Virus record (IMG/VR): IMGVR_UViG_3300032282_005958
Span: 1 to 43,022 of that record
Reading direction: 5' to 3' (one strand)
DNA from: a virus
Length of the DNA: 43,022 nucleotides
Part shown: positions 1 to 7,963 of the stretch, in pieces
Layout: each line of letters begins with the position of its first letter
How positions within the stretch are numbered: the stretch's first letter is position 1
Program-made: the position numbers and the translations under genes
The notes under the pieces: model-generated
Databases searched by the model: none
Seen by the model: the letters and a program-made list of their open reading frames with translations, nothing else
Told to the model about the DNA's origin: nothing

Positions 1-8
1 AACTCAAA

Positions 9-22
9 TTGACAACTGTCAA
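9..22. promoter_or_regulatory. Perfect palindrome made of two opposed -35-like boxes
   Basis: The 14 bases read TTGACA, AC, TGTCAA, so a consensus -35 hexamer occurs on each strand back to back, 6 bases before the terL ATG. On the plus strand a matching -10 would fall inside the terL start (about 31-37) and no good hexamer is visible there. The element may be an operator, a minus-strand promoter leading out of the window, or an overlapping pair of promoters. Its function is inferred only. Confidence 0.4.
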
Positions 23-28
23 GTATTT

Positions 29-1762
29 ATGCAGATTGGTTTCTTGCCTATTGAAAAATATGGAAAGTCCTGGCCCGACGGAGCCAACGACCTCGACATT
101 GAATTGCTGGCCTTCAAGGCGGGCTTAAGACCCGAAGATGGAGGTTTGGGCAAAGCACAACATTTTAAAAATGTTGTTAATTTACTTTGGCCTTACCACA
201 AGACCAAAAACAAAAATGGTTTTCATTGGCATCCATGGGCCGACTGGATGATTGAAAGAGCATGCGAGGAAAATTATTTAGCTATATCCGGCCCGAAGTC
301 TTCGGCCAAAACTTCCACAATGGCAATGTGGGGTTTGGTTAATTGGTTGTGTGCCCCGCACGAAACATTGGTATTGGTAACCACAACCAGTGTGCGCGAA
401 GCCAGAAAACGATTGTGGGGTTCGATTCGCGAACGATATATGCAAGTTCCGGGGCTTCCCGGAAAATTGGTAGATTCGATGGGTAAGATTGTTTTGGATG
501 CCGCGGAATCCGGCGAAGCATCAGATCGGTCTTCCATTACCCTGGTTCCTTCAAGCCCAGACAAAGAAAAAGAGGCGACCGCAAAACTTATTGGTTTAAA
601 AAATAAAAGAGTATTTCTTATTATTGACGAAGCTACCGATGTCACAAATTCAGTCTTTGAAGCCATTAATAACTTGAATGCGAACCCACAATTTCAATGT
701 GTTGCCTTGGGAAATTTTAATTCACAATACGATCCGTTTGGGGTGTTTTCCACCCCTAAAGACGGCTGGAATTCAATCACTGTTGACGCTTCAGAGTGGG
801 AAACCAAAACCGGTAAATGCATTCATTTGGACGGATTAAAAACCCCAAATATTGAACACAACGACAAGTGGCCTTTTTTGCTTACAGCTAAACAAGTCAA
901 ATATGCCATTGAGAACGAGGGTGAAAATTCTCTTTCTTTTTGGCGGTTTATCAGAAGTTTTCCGGCTCCAGTAGGGGCGGAGGAAGGAATTTATTCCGAA
1001 GCCGACTTTAGAAAATACGATGTGACCAAAGAACCCCGATGGTCAAATACCCCTATGTATTTGGCCGGGTTTGACCCCGCATTCACCAACGGAGGAGACC
1101 GTTCGGTTTTGGCTGTTTTGAAATACGGGCAAAGCGAAGAGGCGGGGCCAGCGGTGGCTTTACATAAGTTTTATTATTTGCGTGAAGATGTGACTAAACC
1201 CGAACCGCGGAACTTTCAAATTGCCAGAGAAGTCATGCGAATTTGCCGTGAATCAAATATCCCGCCCGAGAGGTTGGCAATCGATGCTACTGGAGCCGGA
1301 GATCCGTTTTGCGATATTTTGGCAGAACTTTGGTCTCCAAGGTTTTTGCGAATCAAGTTTGGGGAAAGGGCTTCTAGTTTGCCCGTGAGCATAACCAATC
1401 CGATTAAAGGCTCGGATAAATACACCAATCGGGTTACGGAGTTGTGGTTTTCTGGGGTGGAATATATGCGGGCCGGTCAGCTTAAAGGAATAGCCCCAGA
1501 CTTGGCCAAAGAAATGACAGGTCGAAAATATTCCACGACTGCCGGAGGAAAGGTAACTGTCGAGCAGAAAAGGGATTATAAATTGCGTTTAGGGCGGTCG
1601 CCTGACTTGGCTGACGCTTTTTTTCTTGGCTTGGATCTAGCTCGCCAAAGAATGGGAATTAGCGCCGGGTCAATGGTGGGTGGGAAATTAAGAACCAGCT
1701 GGCTAGAACAAGTTAAGAAACTTGATCAAGTTGTGCCAGATTCCGCCTTTATCACCCACTAA
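29..1762 (+). CDS. terL: Terminase large subunit (packaging ATPase and nuclease)
   Basis: This is the motor that drives DNA into the prohead through the portal and cuts it into genome units. The 577-residue length is normal for the family. A variant Walker A, GPKSSAKT, lies at residues 88-95 and a Walker B, FLIIDEA, at 196-202. The C-terminal RNase H-like nuclease shows spaced acidic residues: D349 in GFDPAF, D419 in AIDATGAGD, and D526/D529 in SPDLADA. It is directly upstream of the portal gene, the usual order. No Shine-Dalgarno sequence precedes the ATG; a palindrome of two -35-like boxes ends 6 bases upstream. A TTG at 44 is an alternative start if the plus-strand box acts as a promoter. 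No small terminase gene is present in the window, so it should lie further upstream or be unrecognisable. Confidence 0.95.
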   Translation: MQIGFLPIEKYGKSWPDGANDLDIELLAFKAGLRPEDGGLGKAQHFKNVVNLLWPYHKTKNKNGFHWHPWADWMIERACEENYLAISGPKSSAKTSTMAMWGLVNWLCAPHETLVLVTTTSVREARKRLWGSIRERYMQVPGLPGKLVDSMGKIVLDAAESGEASDRSSITLVPSSPDKEKEATAKLIGLKNKRVFLIIDEATDVTNSVFEAINNLNANPQFQCVALGNFNSQYDPFGVFSTPKDGWNSITVDASEWETKTGKCIHLDGLKTPNIEHNDKWPFLLTAKQVKYAIENEGENSLSFWRFIRSFPAPVGAEEGIYSEADFRKYDVTKEPRWSNTPMYLAGFDPAFTNGGDRSVLAVLKYGQSEEAGPAVALHKFYYLREDVTKPEPRNFQIAREVMRICRESNIPPERLAIDATGAGDPFCDILAELWSPRFLRIKFGERASSLPVSITNPIKGSDKYTNRVTELWFSGVEYMRAGQLKGIAPDLAKEMTGRKYSTTAGGKVTVEQKRDYKLRLGRSPDLADAFFLGLDLARQRMGISAGSMVGGKLRTSWLEQVKKLDQVVPDSAFITH

Positions 1763-1769
1763 AAGTTGA

Positions 1770-1798
1770 TTGACATAGATACGGTCTACGCCCATACT
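1770..1798 (+). promoter_or_regulatory. Sigma70-like promoter for the portal gene
   Basis: TTGACA at 1770-1775 is a perfect -35, followed by a 17-base spacer and CATACT (1793-1798) as a 4/6 match to the -10. The predicted transcription start, about 7 bases on, falls only a few bases before the GTG at 1809, leaving no room for a Shine-Dalgarno sequence. The same layout recurs upstream of other genes in this window. Confidence 0.6.
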
Positions 1799-1808
1799 AG
1801 TCGAACTT

Positions 1809-4103
1809 GTGGACCACCAATACAATACTTCAAACGTACCAGACACAGATTTGTTAACGATCACTGAAAGCGGGAAAGCCCCTAAAACCCGGATCAGCGA
1901 TCATAAAGGGTTGTATAGTCTTTATAAGAATCTATACCTTGCTGACGAAGCTTCGGCCCGTGATCGTACTCGGATCATGGATATGTTTGATGGTGCCGCT
2001 CCGTACGATCCGGTTACGTTGCGTAGGTTGGGTCAAGCTTATCGGGCTAATTTAAATTTCGGAGAAGCTGGTGCCGATTTGGAAAAAGCTTTAACATCAT
2101 ACAATGATCTCGTTACTTCCGTTGATCGTTTAATTACCGTTAAAACTCGTTTTGGCGACGACAGTCAAAAAGAAGAATATGCTTCAATTATTGCCGAAGA
2201 ATTTCACCGTTTAATAACAAAAGATTGGCCAAGTTTTTATTTTAAACAACAATTGTTGTCGTATTATTTTGTTTCTCAGGGACTGGGGATTGCCTTTTTT
2301 GAGGATGAACGGAATTGGCAATGGAATGTTTGTCCCATAGGCGATTTTTTTATTCCCCGCGGAACTTCAGCCACGGAAGATAAGGTTGAAATTGCGTGTG
2401 TACGGCGCATTTATCTGACCCATGAATTGTTTCGATATATTGAAAATCCAAAAATTGCCGCACAAGCCGGTTGGAACGTGGACGAAGTAAGACAAGCAAT
2501 ACGCGATGCGACCACAACCTTCCCTCAGGATGGTTTTAATTGGGAAGAATTGCAAAGACAAATTAAAGATAATGATTTGTATTTTGCCCACGTTCGCAGT
2601 CGTGAAGTGCACGTCGTCCATTATTATGTGCGAGAATTCGATGGATCTTATTCTCATGCTATAGGCCGTCGAGATGGAAAAGGAGATTTTCTTTTTAAGA
2701 AACCCAATCGTTTTAAAAGCGCTTCCGAAGCGTTTCATATTTTTACTTATGGCGTAGGGAATGGAATGTATCATTCGATTCGGGGTCTTGGATATAAGAT
2801 TTTCCCCCACATTCAGATGACTAACCGTTTGCGATGTGCCATGGCTGACGGAGCTATGCTGCAAACTTCAGTTCTTTTGCAACCGCAAAGCGCTGAAGAT
2901 GTTTCTCGGATGACGATGGCTTATTCCGGACCTTTGTCATTTCTTCCTCCCGGATTGAATGTTGTTCAAACCCAATTCCCCAATTTAGCCCAAAACGTTC
3001 AGCCTATTGTCAACGAAATGGCTATGGTTAGACAGAGCAACACTGGTTCTTACCGAACACAAATGAATGCTCCTACGGGCAATCCTCGCACCGCCACCGA
3101 AGTGGAAGCCCAGCTTGCCAACGAAGCCGTCCTTACAACCAACTCCATGAACTTGTTTTATGTACCGTGGGGAAGATTGTTGCGGGAGCAGTTTCGCAGA
3201 CTTCAGAGGGACACATGGATTCCCGGAGAAGTGGGAGCTTCCGAGGCTTTGGATTTTAAACGGAGAGTTGAGGAACGTGGAGTGCCTTGGGAAGCGGTTA
3301 AGTCGGTTTATTCTGTTGACGCAGTTAAAGCTGTTGGATTGGGATCTCCGGCGGCTCGCTTGGCAACCTTTAATGAGTTTATGAGTATGCTGCCCAGGTT
3401 TGATGAGCTTGGGCAGGTTAACGCTATTCGGGATAGAATTGCCGCCCGAGTGGGTTACGATCAAGTGGATAGGTATTTACCCAATCCCGCGGTCAAGAAT
3501 CGTATTCCTGCCGACGCTAAGATTGCGGAACTTGAAAATGGTGCCATGCAAGCTGGAAGACCAGTTACTGTTCTTCCCAGCGAGAATCATGCAATTCATT
3601 TGGCGGTTCATTTGCGCGAGTCTCAACCCATGGTTGAGGCGGTACAAAACGGACAAATTGAGAATAAGCAGGGCACATTACAATTTTTGTCTATGATGTT
3701 CCAACACGTGAACGATCATTTTATTAAGATTGCAGAAGATCAAACCAAGCAACAAGAAATTGGTCAGATTAAAATGGCCATGAATTTGATGCGCGAGGCG
3801 GTAATGAATCTTCAACGAGATGTGGAAGAAGACATGCGTAAGGCAAATGAAGAAGCCCAACAGGCCGCTTTAGAACAAGGACAAATTCCTTCGATTACTC
3901 CAGAGATGCAAATGAAAATGCAAGAGCATCAACTTGACATGCAGTTAAAACAAGAAAAAGCAGCTTTAGAAAATCAGTTTAAAGAGATGGAATTAAAACA
4001 GAAGTTGGCATTAGAGGATGCGCAAACTAAACAAAAATTATCTTTACAAGATGCGCAAGCAGCCGCTAATCTGCGTTCTGCAATGAATAAACCTCTTGCC
4101 TAA
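1809..4103 (+). CDS. Podovirus-type portal / head-tail connector protein
   Basis: Twelve copies of this protein would form the ring at one capsid vertex through which DNA is packaged and ejected. The 764-residue length, position straight after terL, and sequence style (for example the stretch TNRLRCAMADGAMLQ, followed by PTGNPRTATEVEAQLANEA near residues 420-440) fit the long head-to-tail connecting proteins of podoviruses. The last roughly 130 residues (from about 635) are rich in Q, K, E and M and look coiled-coil, ending in repeats of the type KQKLxLxDAQ; such C-termini often form the barrel in the capsid. The GTG start at 1809 is preceded by a promoter rather than a ribosome-binding site. 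A later ATG at 1977 would remove the first 56 residues, which look like normal protein, so GTG is preferred. Confidence 0.88.
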   Translation: MDHQYNTSNVPDTDLLTITESGKAPKTRISDHKGLYSLYKNLYLADEASARDRTRIMDMFDGAAPYDPVTLRRLGQAYRANLNFGEAGADLEKALTSYNDLVTSVDRLITVKTRFGDDSQKEEYASIIAEEFHRLITKDWPSFYFKQQLLSYYFVSQGLGIAFFEDERNWQWNVCPIGDFFIPRGTSATEDKVEIACVRRIYLTHELFRYIENPKIAAQAGWNVDEVRQAIRDATTTFPQDGFNWEELQRQIKDNDLYFAHVRSREVHVVHYYVREFDGSYSHAIGRRDGKGDFLFKKPNRFKSASEAFHIFTYGVGNGMYHSIRGLGYKIFPHIQMTNRLRCAMADGAMLQTSVLLQPQSAEDVSRMTMAYSGPLSFLPPGLNVVQTQFPNLAQNVQPIVNEMAMVRQSNTGSYRTQMNAPTGNPRTATEVEAQLANEAVLTTNSMNLFYVPWGRLLREQFRRLQRDTWIPGEVGASEALDFKRRVEERGVPWEAVKSVYSVDAVKAVGLGSPAARLATFNEFMSMLPRFDELGQVNAIRDRIAARVGYDQVDRYLPNPAVKNRIPADAKIAELENGAMQAGRPVTVLPSENHAIHLAVHLRESQPMVEAVQNGQIENKQGTLQFLSMMFQHVNDHFIKIAEDQTKQQEIGQIKMAMNLMREAVMNLQRDVEEDMRKANEEAQQAALEQGQIPSITPEMQMKMQEHQLDMQLKQEKAALENQFKEMELKQKLALEDAQTKQKLSLQDAQAAANLRSAMNKPLA

Positions 4104-4108
4104 GACGC

Positions 4109-4411
4109 ATGACATTAAACGACTGGAACAAACGACAAGATTTCAAGACCTCTTGGAAAACCTTTTATAAATCAGAGGTCGGTCAAGCATTAAAACAAGT
4201 TGTTATGACGTTGGGGACTCCCGTTCCCACAATGCCACCACAAGGTGTTGATTTTATTGATTGGAACGCAACTATCAATTCCCGAAGAGAAGGTTATTTT
4301 GAAGTGCTCCGTGTTTTAGATCTTTTGTCCGAAGAATCGTCAGAAACAACCGATCTTCCCGCACCATGGGAAAAATCACAAGAAGAAACCATAGAAACCA
4401 CCCAACCATAA
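4109..4411 (+). CDS. Hypothetical protein between portal and scaffold (100 aa)
   Basis: This is a small protein with no recognised family. The first half is basic and aromatic (NDWNKRQDFKTSWKTFYKS), the last quarter is acidic and rich in S, T and E, a tail that is probably disordered. It starts 5 bases after the portal stop and ends 12 bases before the scaffold start, so it is surely co-expressed with both. Genes in this slot in podoviruses are often small head-assembly factors, but nothing in the residues shows such a role. No Shine-Dalgarno sequence is visible before its ATG. Confidence 0.75.
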   Translation: MTLNDWNKRQDFKTSWKTFYKSEVGQALKQVVMTLGTPVPTMPPQGVDFIDWNATINSRREGYFEVLRVLDLLSEESSETTDLPAPWEKSQEETIETTQP

Positions 4412-4423
4412 GGAACACAAAAC

Positions 4424-5656
4424 ATGAGCGAAACCATTACAGCAACTCCCGAACCTTCTGCTAAAGGATCTACCGGAAGTGATAATTTAAGTTTGGCCGA
4501 CGCTTTGGATTTAGGTTTTGATGCCCTTGATAAATCTTCTTCATCAGAAACAGCAACCCCGGCCCCAACGCCGGTTTCTACAAATACTGCGGTTACTGCG
4601 CCAGTTGAGACTGTAAAGACTGTTGAGACTGTTAAAACCAATGCTGCGGCAGATACAAATCCGTTGGATATTTTAACCAAACGTTTGACCGGAAAAGAAG
4701 AGATTAAAAATGACACCGCGTCTGACGATATTGATATTAAAGCCCCTGAAAATTTGAAACCCGAAGCTCAGACTGCTTGGGCCAGATTGACAAAAGATTT
4801 GAGGGATGCCAGGGCCAAAGTCAAAGAATTAGAAACCAAAACAGCTCAAGCTCCCACCAATTCGGTCGAACAAATTGATTTGCAAAATCAGTTAAACACC
4901 CTTAAAAAAGAACGAGACGAATACGAATCTGAGCTCAAATTGTCTCGTCTTGAGTCGACAAAAGAATATAAACAAGCTGTTTCTGAACCGCTTCAAAGCA
5001 TTCAGCAAGAGGTTGCCGATATTGCTGATTTGTATAAATCAGATCCTCGCATGCTATATGCCGCCATGGTGGAACCCGATCCCGCCAAACGCCGGGCTAT
5101 GTTAAAAGAAGCTACTTCAGCCTTTGATCCAGTTGATTCTTTGGCCCTTCGATCAAAAGCAGAAGAACTTCAGAAAGTGTTTGCCCGCAGGGATTTGCTT
5201 ACAAAAGATGTACAAACTGTTTTGCAAATGCTCGAAAACGAAGAAAAACAGGAACGAGAGAATTTTTACAAGCAAACTCAGGCAGAAATTGAAACTGCTT
5301 ATAAAACTGAATGGGAAAACATGCAGAAAGAAAACCCTTTATTGCGCCCAATTGAGAACAATGAGGCTTGGAATAACACTATTAGCAAGATTCAACAACA
5401 AGCGCTTCAAATTGAAAATACGGAACTGGACCCTAAATCTAAGGCTAGATTGACATTTAGCGCGGCGGCAATGCCCGTTGTTATGAATGTTTTTCAAGAT
5501 TATGTTGCTAAGGCTCAAAATCGTATTTCTGAGCTTGAGACTTTGGCAAAAGAACTACGTTCTACACTACCTTCTTCTGGGGCTGAAAAAGGCGGCGGAG
5601 CTGAAGTTCCTAGCGACTTGGGCTTTTTGGAAGCTTTAGAGCGCGGGTTAAAATAA
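4424..5656 (+). CDS. Putative capsid scaffolding protein
   Basis: A scaffold guides assembly of the major capsid protein into a prohead and then leaves. Evidence is position (between portal and major capsid gene), size (410 residues) and composition: acidic overall, a low-complexity Thr/Pro/Ser-rich N-terminus (to about residue 80), a long charged helical or coiled-coil segment at about 113-190, further helices to about 380, and a short amphipathic helix with Lys at the extreme C-terminus. No protease motif is visible. AAGGAA at 4410-4415 sits at good distance from the ATG, so this is one of the minority of genes with a Shine-Dalgarno sequence. Scaffolds are poorly conserved, so the call rests on context. 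Confidence 0.75.
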   Translation: MSETITATPEPSAKGSTGSDNLSLADALDLGFDALDKSSSSETATPAPTPVSTNTAVTAPVETVKTVETVKTNAAADTNPLDILTKRLTGKEEIKNDTASDDIDIKAPENLKPEAQTAWARLTKDLRDARAKVKELETKTAQAPTNSVEQIDLQNQLNTLKKERDEYESELKLSRLESTKEYKQAVSEPLQSIQQEVADIADLYKSDPRMLYAAMVEPDPAKRRAMLKEATSAFDPVDSLALRSKAEELQKVFARRDLLTKDVQTVLQMLENEEKQERENFYKQTQAEIETAYKTEWENMQKENPLLRPIENNEAWNNTISKIQQQALQIENTELDPKSKARLTFSAAAMPVVMNVFQDYVAKAQNRISELETLAKELRSTLPSSGAEKGGGAEVPSDLGFLEALERGLK

Positions 5657-5670
5657 ATTTTTAAAAAGTA

Positions 5671-5698
5671 TTGACACGTTCTAACCGGTTGATACTTT
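5671..5698 (+). promoter_or_regulatory. Likely promoter of the major capsid operon
   Basis: TTGACA at 5671-5676 is a perfect -35, 14 bases after the scaffold stop. With a 16-base spacer the -10 would be TACTTT (5693-5698), a 3/6 match; GATACT at 5691 is closer to the CATACT seen elsewhere but is spaced only 14 bases. Transcription from here would give the capsid gene a leader of about 220 bases. A second TTGACA occurs at 5817-5822 without a convincing -10. Confidence 0.5.
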
Positions 5699-5705
5699 TA
5701 ATTAG

Positions 5706-5900
5706 TTCGGTGCAGGTATAAAGATTGAGACCCTTGCCGAACAAAACCTATAAAGATTGAAATGGTTTAGCAGAATTCGGGCATTAAAAGCTCTGGGATG
5801 CCGCCAGGGAAAAGTTTTGACAGTGGCGACAACGGATAACTCCGATAGGAGTTGGCGTTGAAACCATCAATCATAACCGACCCTTAGCGCGAGCTGGGGG
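5706..5900 (+). ncRNA. Structured 5' leader of the major capsid gene (four hairpins)
   Basis: The 270-base gap before the capsid gene has no coding capacity of note but clear pairing potential. Hairpin 1 (5706-5741) pairs TTCGGTG with TTGCCGAA (two wobbles), then a 2x2 internal loop and two GC pairs. Hairpin 2 (5744-5768) pairs AAACC with GGTTT. Both loops contain TATAAAGATTGA. Hairpin 3 (5830-5860) pairs CAACG/CGTTG, then AACTCC/GGAGTT with loop GATA. Hairpin 4 (5881-5900) has eight pairs (two G-T) closed by the GNRA-type loop GCGA, shortly before the ribosome-binding region. Between hairpins 2 and 3, GGCAT/ATGCC (5780-5802) and CTCTGG/CCAGGG (5791-5809) can form alternative stems. I recognise no known riboswitch or ribozyme. 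Roles could be mRNA stability, translational control of the capsid protein, or protein binding. Confidence 0.6.
5717..5760 (+). repeat. Two direct copies of TATAAAGATTGA, 32 bases apart
   Basis: Identical 12-mers lie at 5717-5728 and 5749-5760. Each sits in the loop of a predicted hairpin in the capsid leader. The 32-base period is also about three DNA helical turns, so a DNA operator reading is possible. The flanking stem sequences differ between the copies, which argues that the loop sequence itself is what is kept. Confidence 0.8.
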
Positions 5901-5926
5901 AAGGATGAAAGGAAATTGATACTACT

Positions 5927-7321
5927 ATGTCTACAACGTATAATATTCAGCAGCTTCTTGTAAAAGAAGCGGGTCGTATCGGACCGGAAATTTATCGCCG
6001 GACGATCGACACCTCTGCTTGGCTCAAATTGACCAAACAGGAACAATTCCCGGAGGAAATGGGCGATGTGATCAGTTCGGTCACTTTTGAACGTTTCTAC
6101 CCCTCCAGCGCACTTGCCTCTGCCGCTGATACCGCTGTTGGCTATGCAGTCAACGATATCAAGTCGGATGCAGGAACTAACTGGCGGACTCTCGGGTCCA
6201 ATCAGGTAACCCAAAATTACCAGGGTTTCAATCCCTATACCCAGGTGACCGACACGGCTGGCGCTAGTTTGCCCGTTGATTCGAGCTCCTCTGCCGGTAA
6301 CGTTCTGCCCGCGGCCCTTAACGGGGTGACGTTCGGTCAGAAACTCCGTCAGTACAGCCTGGAATGGGCTTCGGTTGATTCCCCTGACATCGCTCTCGAA
6401 GACTTGCGCTTCGCGGTGAAACGTCGGGAACAGCTGTCCAACATCATGGATGTCCTCACCGAGTCGACCTCCCTGATTTGGCAGGACCGTTATCGTAACT
6501 TGTATACTCGGAGCGTAGCTCTGGAAGGAAACCTCGTTTATCCTAGCACCACTGCTAACGGTATCGTTGCTTCCACCAGCTCCAGTTCTGGCGATGCGAG
6601 GGTTATTTATAACGCCGTGATTGGCGGAGTCGGCACTGCCGCCTCTGGTTTGATCACGACTGCTAACCTTCCTCAGAGCCAGCTGACTCAGGGAATCCTG
6701 AAGCGGTTGTACATGAAGCTTATCCGCGACGGCGCGGGAACTAACGCCATGGGCCGTGAGAACGGCGCTCCGGTGTTCATGTTGATCTGCGGTGCTGAAA
6801 CCAGCGAAAACATCATCCGCCTGAATGCTGACATCCGTCAGGATTACCGGTGGGCGAAGCCGAATGAATTGCTCACTCCTCTCGGCATTGAGCGTTCCTA
6901 CGGTGGTTTCTACCACTCAGTCGATCCGTATCCCCCGCGGTTCTCGGTGTACAACACCTCCCCGCAAAACCTGGTCCGCGTGTTCCCCTTCCGTAGGGAA
7001 ACCACGACCAAGGGTACGGCCTACAACATCAACCCGGCGTACGAGACTGCAACTTATGAGTTGAGCTACATCTTCCATCAGGATGTGTTCCGCTCGGTTG
7101 TTCCGTCTCCCATCAACGCAGCCAACAAGATGTCGTTCAACCCTCAGAACTACCGTGGTGAGTTCAAATGGGTTAACATTCTTGATCGGCAGACGAATCC
7201 TGACGGCAATGTTGGGTATTTTCGTGGCGTTGTGGCCAGTGGTGCGCGGCCCGTGTTCCCGCAGTATGGTTACTCCATCCTGCACACGCGTCCCTCCATC
7301 AGTCTTGATTACGTTAGCTAA
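5927..7321 (+). CDS. Major capsid protein (probable)
   Basis: This 464-residue protein is the likely main shell subunit. The call rests on its place after portal and scaffold, its length, and its expression signals: its own promoter, a long structured leader, and codon use clearly unlike its neighbours, with many C-ending codons (AAC, TTC, ATC, TAC) and higher GC, as expected of a very abundant product. Its N-terminus (about 5-25: IQQLLVKEAGRIGPEIYRR) is a helix, then a stretch of the type seen in HK97-like N4/T7-related shells that contains acidic and aromatic residues; the C-terminus is beta-rich. AAAGGA at 5908-5913 is 13 bases before the ATG, an unusually long spacing, perhaps adjusted by the leader fold. 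No protease or decoration domain is fused. I did not recognise a specific subfamily. Confidence 0.8.
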   Translation: MSTTYNIQQLLVKEAGRIGPEIYRRTIDTSAWLKLTKQEQFPEEMGDVISSVTFERFYPSSALASAADTAVGYAVNDIKSDAGTNWRTLGSNQVTQNYQGFNPYTQVTDTAGASLPVDSSSSAGNVLPAALNGVTFGQKLRQYSLEWASVDSPDIALEDLRFAVKRREQLSNIMDVLTESTSLIWQDRYRNLYTRSVALEGNLVYPSTTANGIVASTSSSSGDARVIYNAVIGGVGTAASGLITTANLPQSQLTQGILKRLYMKLIRDGAGTNAMGRENGAPVFMLICGAETSENIIRLNADIRQDYRWAKPNELLTPLGIERSYGGFYHSVDPYPPRFSVYNTSPQNLVRVFPFRRETTTKGTAYNINPAYETATYELSYIFHQDVFRSVVPSPINAANKMSFNPQNYRGEFKWVNILDRQTNPDGNVGYFRGVVASGARPVFPQYGYSILHTRPSISLDYVS

Positions 7322-7343
7322 TTGAAGAAAGGAGAACTCTAAC

Positions 7344-7643
7344 ATGAGCTTCCCTCTTCAAACGCGTAGTCAGGATAATGTCCTGGCAGCTCGAATTCGT
7401 GGTGCCGTGAATAATGGCCCCGAATGGGGCACATCAGGCAGCACCCTGGCAGCGATTGGTTCCTCTACTGGAGGAGCGTCTGGCGATACAGTCTCGACTA
7501 TCAGTCCGATTGTGCTCACCAACGCCGGTACACCTAGCGTCACGTCAACAGTCACTAACAGCGCTTATTCTGCTAATGACATTGCGACGATTGTCGGCAA
7601 GTTGAATACCGTCATCACGTTGCTACGTAACCTGAATGCTTAA
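7344..7643 (+). CDS. Small capsid-companion protein (99 aa)
   Basis: A 99-residue protein, rich in Ser, Thr, Gly and Ala, with a C-terminal helix (ANDIATIVGKLNTVITLLRNL). It follows the major capsid gene by 22 bases, shares its GC-rich codon use and has a strong ribosome-binding site (AAAGGAG, 7328-7334), then a strong terminator. Those traits fit an abundant virion protein such as a decoration or head-fibre subunit, but no family is recognised. The block GGAGAACTCTA before its start is repeated exactly before the gene at 8429. Confidence 0.75.
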   Translation: MSFPLQTRSQDNVLAARIRGAVNNGPEWGTSGSTLAAIGSSTGGASGDTVSTISPIVLTNAGTPSVTSTVTNSAYSANDIATIVGKLNTVITLLRNLNA

Positions 7644-7652
7644 ATAACTAAT

Positions 7653-7694
7653 TGATCCCCCGGGGTTTTATCCCCCGGGGGATCATACCTTTTT
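7653..7694 (+). terminator. Strong intrinsic terminator closing the head module
   Basis: TGATCCCCCGGGG (7653-7665) pairs perfectly with CCCCGGGGGATCA (7673-7685): 13 uninterrupted pairs, mostly GC, with a 7-base loop. Four bases later there is a run of five T (7690-7694). It lies 10 bases after the stop of the 99-residue gene and would separate the highly expressed capsid transcript from the next genes. Confidence 0.88.
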
Positions 7695-7710
7695 AAGAAA
7701 GACAAATCTT

Positions 7711-7959
7711 ATGGATAATATCTCTTTTCCCGTACCTAAAGGTTTTACACCTCCGAAAGGTGTGAAAGAAGGCGATTCGTTCGACTTCATGGCTAGCGGC
7801 TATTTCAAAGGACCCACCATGTATCTCTCGGCAGTTGAAGGCACAGCAGTTTCTCCCGGAAAAGAAGTCGAAAAAGAAACTGAAATCGAAATGCCCGAGG
7901 AAGAAATGGGAATGGTTCAAGCCGTTGAAAAAGGAATGTCGAAGAACGAAATGGCGTAA
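7711..7959 (+). CDS. Hypothetical acidic small protein (82 aa)
   Basis: This protein has a Pro/Lys-rich start, a central stretch with aromatic residues (DSFDFMASGYFKGPTMYLSA) that could form a small beta domain, and a strongly acidic, Met-rich C-terminal helix. It is the first gene after the terminator and has only a weak AAGAAAGA upstream. No family is recognised. The next gene starts 4 bases after its stop, in another frame. Confidence 0.65.
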   Translation: MDNISFPVPKGFTPPKGVKEGDSFDFMASGYFKGPTMYLSAVEGTAVSPGKEVEKETEIEMPEEEMGMVQAVEKGMSKNEMA

Positions 7960-7963
7960 AGCC

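Noticed and set aside
5780-5809. H-type pseudoknot from GGCAT/ATGCC and CTCTGG/CCAGGG
   Set aside because: One connecting loop would have only one base to cross five pairs, so both stems cannot form together; they are better read as alternatives.
5671-5926. Known riboswitch, hammerhead ribozyme or intron in the capsid leader
   Set aside because: A hammerhead CTGATGA core, a glutamine-riboswitch (glnA) core, and group I intron core elements were looked for and not found.
5867-6916. A 349-codon open frame on the minus strand
   Set aside because: It lies opposite the major capsid gene, has no expression signal of its own and its composition follows from the GC-rich codons of the plus strand.
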